Shown: positions 1 through 7,928 of the stretch, piece by piece
Layout of the letters: each line of letters starts with the position of its first letter
Numbering within the stretch: the stretch's first letter is position 1
Assembly (NCBI RefSeq): GCF_011516755.1
Contig: NZ_WOSY01000012.1
Coordinates: forward strand, 1-64,000
Origin: Acetobacter conturbans
GTDB lineage: Bacteria > Pseudomonadota > Alphaproteobacteria > Acetobacterales > Acetobacteraceae
DNA: 64,000 bases
Direction: 5' to 3'
The notes under the pieces: generated by a model
The model's input: the letters and a program-made list of their open reading frames with translations, nothing else
Told to the model about the DNA's origin: nothing
Databases searched by the model: none
Translations under genes and position numbers: made by a program

Positions 1-173
1 AACCGGAAACCACGAACATCATCGAGACCGTCCTGAACGAGGAAGGACGCAAGCCCGAGAGCGTGTTCGATTTCGTACAGGGCATCACCGCGCTGGCGCG
101 CACGAAAACTAATCAGGACACGCGGCTGGATCTGGAAGGCAGGGCACGCAAACTGATGGAGAAAGCCGGATGA
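1..173 (+). CDS. DUF932-type protein, C-terminal fragment (cut by window edge)
   Basis: The frame ending at the TGA at 171-173 is open to the left edge and encodes about 56 residues, beginning PETTNIIETVLNEEG and ending RARKLMEKAG. The segment with SVFDFVQGITALAR followed by a basic helix looks like the C-terminus of the DUF932 proteins carried by alphaproteobacterial plasmids and ICEs. Those proteins are phage- or plasmid-derived and their biochemical role is not settled. The start lies outside the window. It is followed by a convergent HU-like gene, which fits the usual ICE accessory block. The family call rests on this short tail only. Confidence 0.6.
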   Translation, partial: PETTNIIETVLNEEGRKPESVFDFVQGITALARTKTNQDTRLDLEGRARKLMEKAG

Positions 174-250
174 GCGCGCCGGTGATGAACAACAGGCATC
201 ATGGAGAAGGGGCGGCGGACGAGGTCCGCCGCCTTCTGCCTGTCGGCAGG

Positions 251-526
251 TCAGTCGTTCAGGCTGTCTTTCAGGGCCTTGGCCGGTGTGAAGGCCAGCT
301 TGCGCGAGGCCGCGATCTGGATGGTCGCACCCGTCGCCGGGTTGCGGCCTTCACGGGCGGCGACTTCTTTCACCTTGAACTTGCCGAAATTCGGCAGGGT
401 GATTTCATCGCCAGCTTTCGCGGCGGCGGTCATGGCCTCGATCAGCGCGTCCAGCACCTTGCGGGTGTCGGTCTTGCTGGCCTCGGTGGTGGTGGCGATA
501 TGATCGACCAGATCGGCAATCTTCAT
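251..526 (-). CDS. HU/IHF-family DNA-binding protein
   Basis: A 91-residue protein with the complete HU fold: N-terminal helices (MKIADLVDHIATTTEASKTDTRKVLDALIEAM), the GDEITLPNFGKFKVKEVAAREGRNPATGATIQI strand-and-arm region with the RNPATG tip, and a closing KLAFTPAKALKDSLN helix. HU proteins bend and wrap DNA as dimers. On mobile elements they often assist integrase and replication complexes or mask the incoming DNA. The ATG at 526 has an AAGGTG ribosome-binding site just upstream. It is transcribed divergently from the Toprim gene, so the two share a promoter region of about 90 bp. The full-length fold makes the family call secure. A role as ICE accessory factor is inference. Confidence 0.92.
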   Translation of the reverse strand: MKIADLVDHIATTTEASKTDTRKVLDALIEAMTAAAKAGDEITLPNFGKFKVKEVAAREGRNPATGATIQIAASRKLAFTPAKALKDSLND

Positions 527-617
527 GGTGGCACCTTCTTTATTGTTCGGGCCGGAACCCGCTGGTTCTGCGGTTACGGGGGAATCATGGCGGCATCAAG
601 CCCGCCGGGAGGGTGCA

Positions 618-1688
618 ATGACGGGACAGCAAGCCTGGAACGCCAGTGATTTGGCTCGCAGGCTGGCCGAGAACGCCGAGGCGGTCTGTCGCCATTACCT
701 CTCGGCCGGTCGGCGGCATGGCAATTACTGGCTGGTCGGCGACGTCCAGAACACACCGGGACGGTCACTCTATGTGCGTCTGCATGGTGGCCCTGACGGG
801 CGAGGCTGCGCAGGCAAGTGGACGGACGGGGCGACGGGGCAGCACGGCGACCTGCTCGACATCATTCGTGAAAGCCTCGGACTGCTGGATTTCCGCGACG
901 TCGCTGATGAGGCGCGTAGCTTTCTGGCCCTGCCGCAGCCTGAACCTGACCGGGCGGCGGATCGCCTGCGAACGGCCCCGTCGCACCGACCCGAGACGGG
1001 AGGCAGCAGCACGGACGCCGCCCGCCGCCTGTGGGATGCCAGTCGACCCTTGTCCGGTGTCGCGGGTATCTACCTGCGGGGACGCGATCTGACGCGCTCT
1101 TCCCCTTTGGCCGCTCTGCGTTTCCACCCGGAGTGCTATTATCGCGCCGATGCCGACAGCCTGAACGAGACCTGGCCCGCGATGATCGCTGCTGTCACCG
1201 ATGTCGAAGGTCGCGTGACCGGCGTGCATCGCACCTGGCTGGCGCGCGACGGACGTGGCAAGGCGCCTGTCGAAATGCCCCGTCGGGCGATGGGCGACCT
1301 GCTCGGCAACGCTGTGCGTTTTGGCACGATCAACGACGTGCTGGCGGCAGGCGAGGGGATCGAAACGGTGCTCTCGCTCCGGGAGGTCATGCCCGATCTG
1401 GCGCTGGCGGCCTGCCTGTCCTCGGCGCATCTCGCCGCCATGGCATTTTCGCCCACGCTGCGCCGTCTCTATGTGCTGCGCGATGACGATCTCGCCGGGG
1501 ACCATGCGGTGACGACCCTGCTGGCCCGGACGCAGGAGGCTGGGATCGAATGCCTCGTGCTGTCACCCCATCTGGCGGATTTCAACGATGATCTCCGCAC
1601 TCTTGGGCGTGGAGCGATGCGGGCGATCCTGCATCCCCAGCTTGCCCCGCAGGATGTGGCGCGGTTTCTGCAACCCGTCGCGCACTGA
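618..1688 (+). CDS. Toprim/DUF7146 primase-like protein (TraC-type)
   Basis: A 356-residue protein. I chose ATG 618 because GGGAGGG lies 4 nt upstream. The N-terminal half (WLVGDVQNTPGRSLYVRL, then GKWTDGATGQHGDLLDIIRES) resembles the primase zinc-domain-like DUF7146 region of plasmid primases, without an obvious cysteine cluster. The C-terminal half carries a Toprim domain, with the acidic motif EGIET around residues 247-251 and the DxD-type motif RDDDLAGDHA near residue 290. Toprim-containing plasmid primases make primers on incoming single strands. It stands between HU and DUF2493 genes, a common order in these ICEs. Priming activity is inferred from family, not visible. Confidence 0.8.
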   Translation: MTGQQAWNASDLARRLAENAEAVCRHYLSAGRRHGNYWLVGDVQNTPGRSLYVRLHGGPDGRGCAGKWTDGATGQHGDLLDIIRESLGLLDFRDVADEARSFLALPQPEPDRAADRLRTAPSHRPETGGSSTDAARRLWDASRPLSGVAGIYLRGRDLTRSSPLAALRFHPECYYRADADSLNETWPAMIAAVTDVEGRVTGVHRTWLARDGRGKAPVEMPRRAMGDLLGNAVRFGTINDVLAAGEGIETVLSLREVMPDLALAACLSSAHLAAMAFSPTLRRLYVLRDDDLAGDHAVTTLLARTQEAGIECLVLSPHLADFNDDLRTLGRGAMRAILHPQLAPQDVARFLQPVAH

Positions 1689-2009
1689 GGCGGGCCGGGA
1701 AGGGGGTGTGAGGGTCATCTTTTTTCCGGTGTGGCGCGGGGTTGTCCCGTTTCCGGATGGGGCGCGCCCGCCGCCTTTCCTGGAGGGGAGCGGGCGTCAG
1801 CCAGGCCGGGCCTGCAATGGCGGAGCCGGCTATTTTCCGCCGCGCGGGACTGCGTCCGCGCTTTGCATCGCGAAGCAAAATAGCCGTCTTCCTGCCATCC
1901 TCCACTGCGTTCCGGCCGCGCGATGCGCGGTTCCGGCCCGGCCTTCGTCTGCCGCTATCCGCCCCCGGAAAGGCCGCGAGGGGCGCGGCCGAGACCGGAG
2001 GACAGACCC
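1689..2009 (+). ncRNA. Non-coding leader with structured element A
   Basis: This 320-base stretch has no convincing gene. At 1828-1885 it holds a three-part fold. The outer stem is GGCTATTTT (1828-1836) paired with AAAATAGCC (1877-1885). Inside are a hairpin GGAC-tgc-GTCC and a hairpin GCTT-tgcatcgcg-AAGC. A conserved tail follows to about 1917. A second copy with different stem sequences but the same architecture lies at 5367-5454. The element may be a cis-acting RNA leader for the DUF2493 gene, a small RNA, or a single-strand DNA structure. Strand and boundaries are not proven. Confidence 0.45.
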
Positions 2010-2945
2010 ATGACCCGTACACAGGACGATTTCGAACCCGCACACGCCGCATCGTCCACCGCCTATGTGCTGGCGGAACTCCAGCTTTACGGCCACCGTC
2101 CCTTTGAGGACGAGCCGGACCCGAAGCCCTTGCCCGATGCCACCCAGATGGGGGGCGCGGTCGCCGATATCTTCGATGCCCTGTCCGCTACGTTGACCGA
2201 CACGCGGCTGGAGCCCGATCTCGAACCACTGCTCTGGTCCACAGTCAATGTCTTTCACCGCATGGTCGGGCAGGTGGAGCGCGATCTCGACCGCAACGAG
2301 GCGGCGCAGAAGCGCAGTCAGCAGGAGCAGGATGGCAGCGAGATCCGTTCGGTGGAACTGGAGCGCCTCATCGCCGAGGGCCTGACCCTGCTGGAGCGAC
2401 GTAATGCTTACGAGATTTTTCGTGATCTTGCCTGCGAACAGTTCGAACGCCTCACCATGTCACCGTGGCGGCCGCGCTCCGGTTCTCTGGTCAGCCGAAG
2501 CACCCTGACGGCCTCCATGATCGACAGCCGCGATTTCCTTAATGCCCGCCGGAAGGCTGAGACTGAACTGCTGGTGCCTGCCGGCCCGAAAATCGTGGTC
2601 ACGGGCGGTCTCGATTACGAGGACCACCATCTGATCTGGAACCGTCTCGACAAGGTGCGGGACAAGCATCCCGAAATGGTGCTGCTGCATGGTGGTTCGC
2701 CCAAGGGTGCGGAATTCATTGCTTCCCGCTGGGCTGATCATCGCGAGGTCGCGCAGATCGCCTTCAAGCCGGACTGGAACCGGCATGGCAAGGCCGCCCC
2801 GTTCCGGCGCAATGACGCCCTGCTGAAAGTTCTGCCCGTCGGTGTCATGGTATTTCCAGGATCGGGCATCCAGGACAATCTCGCCGACAAGGCAAAGCAG
2901 ATGGGCATTCCGGTCTGGAGGTTCCGCAAGGAGCCAGGCGTTTGA
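2010..2945 (+). CDS. DUF2493 (SLOG-like) protein
   Basis: A 311-residue protein starting at ATG 2010, after GGAGGACAGACCC. The C-terminal 120 residues (KIVVTGGLDYEDHHLIWNRL, HGGSPKGAEFIASRWA, PVGVMVFPG and AKQMGIPVWRF) form a Rossmannoid nucleotide- or ligand-binding domain of the DUF2493/SLOG type. The HGGSPKGAE loop is the expected phosphate-binding segment. The N-terminal 190 residues are acidic and helical and are typical of the plasmid-borne version. SLOG proteins bind or process nucleotide-derived ligands in several conflict systems. The role of this ICE-linked branch is unknown. Convergent with ohyA 25 bp downstream. Confidence 0.8.
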   Translation: MTRTQDDFEPAHAASSTAYVLAELQLYGHRPFEDEPDPKPLPDATQMGGAVADIFDALSATLTDTRLEPDLEPLLWSTVNVFHRMVGQVERDLDRNEAAQKRSQQEQDGSEIRSVELERLIAEGLTLLERRNAYEIFRDLACEQFERLTMSPWRPRSGSLVSRSTLTASMIDSRDFLNARRKAETELLVPAGPKIVVTGGLDYEDHHLIWNRLDKVRDKHPEMVLLHGGSPKGAEFIASRWADHREVAQIAFKPDWNRHGKAAPFRRNDALLKVLPVGVMVFPGSGIQDNLADKAKQMGIPVWRFRKEPGV

Positions 2946-2970
2946 GCGCCATGACCTTGCGCTGATTTCT

Positions 2971-4716
2971 TCAGATCAGCCCGTAACGCTCCAGCAGGTT
3001 ATCCACTTCCGTTCCGTCCGTCAGATGACGCAGCAGCCCGGACGCTGGCACTTTCTTTCCGTCCCGCAATTCTGCCGCCGCCTGCAACAGCATCCGGACA
3101 TCATAGACGCTGCCAAACACCTCCGGCACGGCGCGATCGACGTTGAGCAGCGTATAGACGGCCTCCATCGCCGTGCGGACCGAATACTCCGTCGTGAACA
3201 CCGTATCGCGGGGCGTCTCGGCGAACTGGCCGAGAAAGGCAAGGTTGACGCTGCCATCGGGCACCACCTTCGGGCGGTCACCTGCCGAACGCGTCATGAA
3301 CTGGGCTGTGATGAACGGCATCATGCAGGGGCGCGTGATGGCGCCTGTCGCTGCCATGTCGTCAATCTGATCCGCAGGCACGCCCATGTGGAACAGCCAT
3401 TCCTGCGTGATCTCCTCGCCCGTGCAGTCCTGCATGGGCTTCTTCACGTAGTTGCCCGGCACATCGCTGAACAGACCGTACAACCACACCACCATCTGCT
3501 CTGCCGGCTGGCCCTTGAAGTGCGGCTGGCGGCTGACAACCCAGCTCATCAGCCAGGCGGAATCCTGAATGGTGATCGGTCCACCCGTCACCGTGCGACC
3601 GGAGAACGGATCACGCCCGGTGACCTTATGCACAAGATCGGGAATGCGCGCGCTCAACGTGGTGAGGGTCGCGGACTCCCAGCGGGATTTCGTCGTGTCA
3701 CCGCAGAACACATCAGGCCGTCCGAAAGCCGGATCCTGCTCCGCGATGTTGCGCCACAACTGCCAGATACTTCCTTCCGCGATCGTCGTATCGATCGGCG
3801 CGGGTGTGTGATGATCGCCCCAGCGGGAGTTTTCCACCATGGAGCCATTGGTGACGAAAACCAGATCGTTCGTGCTGACGTCGATACCGCCCGGCCGCCC
3901 GTTTTCCAGCCAGTCGATGCGGCTTGCGACTTTCTTTCCCTCCAACGTATCGACGCGTACGTTGGTCACCTGCACACCATGCCGAAACACGACGCCCTGA
4001 TCGGCAAGCCATGTCGCCAGCGGCTTGCTCAGCGATTCCTGCTGATTATATTTCGTGAATTTCAGCGTATGCAGATCCTTCAACCCGAGGATCTGATGCA
4101 CGAAGCGAGCCAGATAACGCTTCATCTCGATTGCGCTGTGCCATGTCTCGAAGGCGAACATCGAGCGCCAGAACAGCCAGAAATTCGATTCCATGAAGTC
4201 ATGGGAGAGGACATCGCTGATCGTCTTGCCGTCGAGTGTGTCTTCCTCCGCCAAAATAAGCGCAATGATCTCGTGCCGCGCCTTGCCCGTCAGTTTCAGC
4301 AGATCGCGGCCCGGCAAAGGCTGCCCATGTCCGCACATCGCCCGAACCGGACTGCTGCTGGGATCGACCCGATTGAGGCGATAGAACTCGTCGAGCACCG
4401 AGGCGTCTGGCACTTCCAGAGAGGGAATCGAACGATACAGATCCCACAGGCACTGGAACTGCTCTTCCATTTCCCGGCCACCACGGATCAGCCAGCCGGT
4501 CTCCGCATTGCCTGCACCATCCAGCGCGCCACCGTTGAGATCGGAGGCTTCGAGGATGGTGATGCGCGAAGGCGTCATCCGCGCGTCGCGGATCAGGAAG
4601 GCCGCGGCCGCCATGCCGCCCAGACCGCCGCCGACAATCCATGCCGAGCGGGAGTCGATCCCGACCGGTTTTTCGGGGCATACGAAGGCTTCGAAATTGC
4701 TGTGGGCGTATCTCAT
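2971..4716 (-). CDS. ohyA: Oleate hydratase
   Basis: A 581-residue flavoprotein of the oleate hydratase (myosin-cross-reactive antigen) family, which adds water across the cis-9 double bond of oleate to give 10-hydroxystearate. The FAD-binding Rossmann motif GGGLGGMAAAAFLIRD lies near residue 30, followed by ILEASDLNGGALDG. The family signature GGREMEEQFQCLWDLYRSIP sits near residue 80. The length is normal for the family. It has no operon partners in the window and is inserted between two ICE backbone genes, so it is cargo. A benefit such as detoxification of unsaturated fatty acids is inference. No dedicated regulator is adjacent. Confidence 0.93.
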   Translation of the reverse strand: MRYAHSNFEAFVCPEKPVGIDSRSAWIVGGGLGGMAAAAFLIRDARMTPSRITILEASDLNGGALDGAGNAETGWLIRGGREMEEQFQCLWDLYRSIPSLEVPDASVLDEFYRLNRVDPSSSPVRAMCGHGQPLPGRDLLKLTGKARHEIIALILAEEDTLDGKTISDVLSHDFMESNFWLFWRSMFAFETWHSAIEMKRYLARFVHQILGLKDLHTLKFTKYNQQESLSKPLATWLADQGVVFRHGVQVTNVRVDTLEGKKVASRIDWLENGRPGGIDVSTNDLVFVTNGSMVENSRWGDHHTPAPIDTTIAEGSIWQLWRNIAEQDPAFGRPDVFCGDTTKSRWESATLTTLSARIPDLVHKVTGRDPFSGRTVTGGPITIQDSAWLMSWVVSRQPHFKGQPAEQMVVWLYGLFSDVPGNYVKKPMQDCTGEEITQEWLFHMGVPADQIDDMAATGAITRPCMMPFITAQFMTRSAGDRPKVVPDGSVNLAFLGQFAETPRDTVFTTEYSVRTAMEAVYTLLNVDRAVPEVFGSVYDVRMLLQAAAELRDGKKVPASGLLRHLTDGTEVDNLLERYGLI

Positions 4717-5544
4717 GACGCGTTGCTTCTTTCAGGGTCTGGTGCGGTCCGGTCGATCTGGCGAATGGAGAATCCTGCGACCATACGCTGCTCCATGACG
4801 ATTATTGTCGTTGATATGCGTCAACTTCACGAAAACGACACGAAGGTGAGGGCACTCAGTCCAACGCTGAAACCCGCTCTTATGGATACTGGCTTTTCAG
4901 CCCCGAAAGACCCCACCCGGTGAGCCGGAGTGGAGGAACGATGGGGTGCTCAGTCCCCGTGACGCCCCGAGCGCTGAAGCGGAATGATGGGACGATGTAG
5001 CCCTCCTCATTGGTGGAACCGGACAGGATAGGGATGGGAGCCGGGAATGCCGGATCGGTGCATCAATGCAGAGCATCACCCTCACGGTGCGCTTTCTATC
5101 CCTCCCATGTTCCTACGTAACCGACTGACGGCATGCGGTGAGGGGCGTCGTGTGGGCTGGCGGATATCGACGGGCACACAGGATTATGGAGTGCGGATGT
5201 GCGGGGAGAACGGTTTCCGCCTCATCGACCGGCCCACCATGTGGAACAGGGAGTGTCAGCCGTAATGTCTCCGGGGGCTGACGGTGCCGGCACACCATGG
5301 CCTCTGGTTGATGGCGGATCTGGCCGGAAGACGGCTGCGCCTCGATCGGCCAGTCGCAACGGCGTCCCGGAACTTTCTTCCCCTGCCGGCTGCGCCGTCA
5401 TTCCTCGCGAGGCAAGAAAGTGCCGGTCCTGCCGCCCTCCGCTGCGCTTCGGCCCCGAGGGGTGCTCTGCCGCTCGCCTCCGGCTGGTCGATCGCCATCG
5501 AGGCCACGGTGGTCGCGGCCCGATAACAGCATGGAGACACGACA
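4717..5544 (+). ncRNA. Long non-coding region with structured element B
   Basis: I see no supportable gene in these 828 bases. A GTCAGCC/GGCTGAC inverted repeat lies at about 5256-5282. From 5367 to 5454 lies element B. Its outer stem is CCGGaACTTTCTT (5367-5379) with AAGAAAGTgCCGG (5414-5426). Inside are a CGGC-tgc-GCCG hairpin and the CCTCGCGAGG palindrome. A tail similar to that of element A (ctgcc-ccctccgctgcgcttcggcc, with minor differences) follows. The element ends about 90 bp before the DUF736 gene. The stems differ in sequence from element A but keep pairing, which argues for selection on structure. Confidence 0.45.
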
Positions 5545-5868
5545 ATGGCTAACATCGGTTCCTTCAAGAAGGTGGGCGAAGGCTTCGAAGGCGAAATCGT
5601 CACCCTCGCACTCCAGACCCGCAATGTCCGGCTGGTGCCCGAAATCAACCGGGCCAACGACAATGCCCCGAATTATCGCGTCTATGTCGGACGCGTGGAA
5701 ATCGGAGCCGCCTGGAGCAAGCGCTCCACCGAAGGCCGCAGCTACCTGAGCCTGAAGCTCGACGATCCGTCCTTCTCGGCCCCCATTTTCGCCAACCTGT
5801 TCACCGAAGAGGAGGACGACGGATACACCCTCATCTGGACGCGTCCCCGGAGCCGGAACGGGGACTGA
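5545..5868 (+). CDS. DUF736 family protein (copy 1)
   Basis: A 107-residue protein starting MANIGSFKKVGEGFEGEIVTLALQTRNVRLVPE. It has the family features NAPNYRVYVG, EIGAAWSKRSTEGRSYLSLKLDDPSF and the terminal LIWTRPR. DUF736 proteins are near-universal in alphaproteobacterial ICEs and plasmids, usually near traF and relaxase genes. Their function is not established, though the compact beta-rich pattern suggests a single-domain binding protein. Related to a second copy at 10107-10448. The start has AGACACGAC upstream, a weak ribosome site, and structured element B precedes it. A strong hairpin follows the stop. Confidence 0.9.
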   Translation: MANIGSFKKVGEGFEGEIVTLALQTRNVRLVPEINRANDNAPNYRVYVGRVEIGAAWSKRSTEGRSYLSLKLDDPSFSAPIFANLFTEEEDDGYTLIWTRPRSRNGD

Positions 5869-5884
5869 ACGTCCCACCGGGATA

Positions 5885-5914
5885 ACCCCGTCCGGATTGC
5901 CGGGCGGGGTCTTT
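5885..5914 (+). terminator. Hairpin terminator after DUF736
   Basis: ACCCCGtCCGG (5885-5895) pairs with CCGGgCGGGGT (5900-5910) around an ATTG loop, followed by a short CTTTC tract. It lies 16 bp after the DUF736 stop, so it probably ends that transcript. The U tract is weak. Confidence 0.6.
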
Positions 5915-6198
5915 CGGGGCCTGGGCCATAAAGGAGCGCGGGCCTCGTTCCATGTTTCCGTGGGCCGGGAAGAGAGGACAGGGCTTTCCCTCAGCCTTCC
6001 CATCGTACCATGCGCGAGGCGAACCGCCTCAAGGACGCGCGGTCCCCCCCAATTTCCTCCGGCACACCCGTGCCGGGCGCACCGGACAAAATCGGCACCC
6101 CCGCGCGCCGGCAGGCCGGTCGCCTGCGGGGATCCCTGACCCGGTCCACCCGGCATGAGCCGTCCGTCCTGTCTTCGAGAAAGGAAAGGAGCAGGACG

Positions 6199-6336
6199 AT
6201 GACCACGTTACACGACCAGATCCACGCGCTGCGCGCTGAACTGACCAGCTTTCATCTGAGCCGCCGCGAGCGGACGCAGATCGAGCGCGAACTCAAAGAG
6301 GCACTGGCACGACGCGACACCGAGGCTCCCGTCTGA
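6199..6336 (+). CDS. Small basic coiled protein of 45 residues
   Basis: ATG 6199 follows AAAGGAGCAGGACG, a good ribosome site, and encodes 45 residues beginning MTTLHDQIHALRAELTSFH and ending RRDTEAPV. The sequence is charged and helical (SRRERTQIERELKEALARR), so a short coiled coil or DNA-associated helix is likely. I do not recognise a family. It lies between DUF736 and the FseA-like gene, and its stop is embedded in a terminator-like hairpin. A further hairpin of similar arms, CCAATTTCCTCCGG and CCGGACAAAATCGG, sits upstream at about 6048-6096. Confidence 0.55.
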   Translation: MTTLHDQIHALRAELTSFHLSRRERTQIERELKEALARRDTEAPV

Positions 6337-6353
6337 CGGGGGCTTCATTTTTC
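6325..6353 (+). terminator. Terminator overlapping stop of the 45-residue gene
   Basis: GCtCCCGTC (6325-6333) can pair with GACGGGgGC (6335-6343) around the stop codon, followed by TTCATTTTTC. This looks like an intrinsic terminator that overlaps the stop codon. Confidence 0.5.
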
Positions 6354-6667
6354 TGCATCGTCCTTTCGATCAGCCCATAGCATCATCGTCACCGCTTCGA
6401 TCACAGATATGTCATCATGGATCGACGCGTGACCGCACTGCCCTTTTTTGCGATGCGACGCATCTTCGGTCGGAATTCCCTTCTATGTGCAGGCGTTTTT
6501 CCATGGTCCGCACCGTCGTGGCCGTCCGGATGAACGTGGGCATCGTTTCAGGCGGTGGAATACATATCGGTTCTGCATCGTACAGACGGGCCAGTGCCCT
6601 GTTTTGCGCACCTATGTCGATACCTCGCTATCCCGGTAGTTCTGTCCGTGAATGGGAGAATTCCGAC
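6337..6667. other. Intergenic region upstream of the FseA-like gene
   Basis: No gene is supported here. Several short open frames exist but have no ribosome site or family pattern. The stretch presumably carries the promoter of the FseA-like gene. I see no clear -10/-35 pair or strong inverted repeat. Confidence 0.3.
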
Positions 6668-7478
6668 ATGGACCAGCATCCCGAGTGGCATGATCAACGG
6701 TTCCGCGAACATCTGCGCCTGCTTGATGGCCCCGGACTGGCGCAGGAGTTGCTTCGGCATATTCCCGAGTATATCGCGGAATATCACCATCTGCACCGCC
6801 AGCTTGAAACGCTGAAGGATCTCCGTATGCGCTACGAGCGGATCGGCGATTTCGCCCGGCACTGGGGGTTATCCTGTTCCGGCAGATCCGGACATCCCAG
6901 CCTGGGTTCAGCCTGCTCTCTGGAGTGCTGACGCCTATCCGGGCGTAACAATCCTTATCGAAGCGCCTGAAGGTTTTCACGTCCGGTCCATCCCCGATCG
7001 TCTTCTCATGGGATCACTGTCACCGGAACAGGGATCCGGCATCGTCGCATTCGTGTTGCACGACAGCGACGATTGTCAGCACCTGCAGATACGCAGCCCG
7101 GCGGCCCGATGTCGTGCAGCGGCACTGATCCCCCTGGATGGTGGTGAGGAAATCCGTATTGCAGAGCTGCGGCGTTTCCTGAAACGGCTTACAGGAACCA
7201 ATGTTCCCCGCCTGCCACGAAAGCTTTCTCTCTCACGATACCGTGCGTGGCAGACCGCCGACGCCATCTGCGCTTATGCCGGACAAACAGCAGGGGCGTC
7301 CCAGCGCGAGATTGGCCGCGTTCTCGATCCGTCTGTGCGCAGTATGAACGCACGCCAGTGGGATACCTCTTCCCAGCGGTCCCGTGTGGGACGCCTGCTG
7401 AAAATGGCCCGGCGCATGACAGAAGGGCGGGAGTATTTCTCCCTGCTGCGACCGGTTCGTTTTCGTCTCAAAACATGA
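6668..7478 (+). CDS. FseA-like transfer activator (DUF6499 + DUF2285) requiring a +1 frameshift
   Basis: ATG 6668 follows GGGAGAATTCCGAC. The first frame encodes an N-terminal DUF6499-like part (WHDQRFREHLRL to YERIGDFARHWG) and ends at a TGA at 6929-6931. Homology-like text continues in the +1 frame as PVPADPDIPAWVQPALWSADAYPG and runs through a DUF2285 domain (AICAYAGQTAGASQREIGRVLDP, RSRVGRLLKMARRM, YFSLLRP) to 7478. In ICEMlSymR7A, the excision activator FseA is made by programmed +1 ribosomal frameshifting between two such open frames. It switches on the rdfS operon. The shift here must fall between 6816 and 6931, most likely near 6866-6876. A recent indel in the GGGGG run at 6864-6868 is the alternative. 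An RdfS-like gene follows directly. Confidence 0.75.
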
Positions 7479-7619
7479 TGCCAGTTTTGCGCGAAAGCAC
7501 CCGATGCCCGCTTCGAATATCCGGAACGACACATAGCCCGATACAGGGACCGGACCGTGCGCTCCATAAGAAGGCGCGTTTTTCGTGCGTCCCCGACCCG
7601 ACAATACCCGTCCACGCTG

Positions 7620-7635
7620 CGCCCTGTAACGCCCG
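7620..7635 (+). promoter_or_regulatory. Shared motif copy 1 (upstream of excisionase gene)
   Basis: CGCCCTGTAACGCCCG lies 17 bp before the excisionase start codon. Closely similar sequences lie upstream of traG (26919-26934) and trbB (29569-29585). It may be a transfer-regulator site or chance similarity in GC-rich DNA. This copy is very close to the ribosome site. Confidence 0.25.
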
Positions 7636-7652
7636 AACCGACGGAGGCCAGC

Positions 7653-7928
7653 ATGACGCCGCCATATCCGCGTCAGGACAGTTTTCTGCACGAGCAGCTG
7701 CTTACCACGCCACAGGCTGCCCACAAGCTCAATATCTCGCCGCGCACGCTTGAACGCTACAGGTGTCGTGGTGGCGGTCCCGTATTCCGCAAGATGGGTG
7801 GGCGCGTTCTCTACCATGTCGACGACATCAGGCACTGGATCGACAACGTCGCCTGCCGGTCCACGTCCGAGACATCGTACGAGATTGCCCGCGTGCTCGG
7901 CAGCCGGAGACAGGGGAGGCGCGCATGA
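7653..7928 (+). CDS. RdfS-like excisionase (helix-turn-helix)
   Basis: A 91-residue protein from ATG 7653, with GGAGG 5 nt upstream. It contains a MerR/excisionase-type winged helix: LLTTPQAAHKLNISPRTLERYRCRGGGPVFRKMGGRVLYHVDDIRHWID. Recombination directionality factors of alphaproteobacterial ICEs such as RdfS have this size and domain, sit just after the FseA gene and steer the integrase towards excision. Its stop overlaps the repA start by 4 bp (ATGA), so excision and replication genes appear to be translationally coupled. The role is inferred from domain and position. Confidence 0.8.
   Translation: MTPPYPRQDSFLHEQLLTTPQAAHKLNISPRTLERYRCRGGGPVFRKMGGRVLYHVDDIRHWIDNVACRSTSETSYEIARVLGSRRQGRRA

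Noticed and set aside
4870..5280. Region with many short open frames and repeated GC-rich motifs, considered as a group II intron or small gene
   Set aside because: No domain V-like sequence and no reverse transcriptase. The short frames have no ribosome sites or family-like residues.
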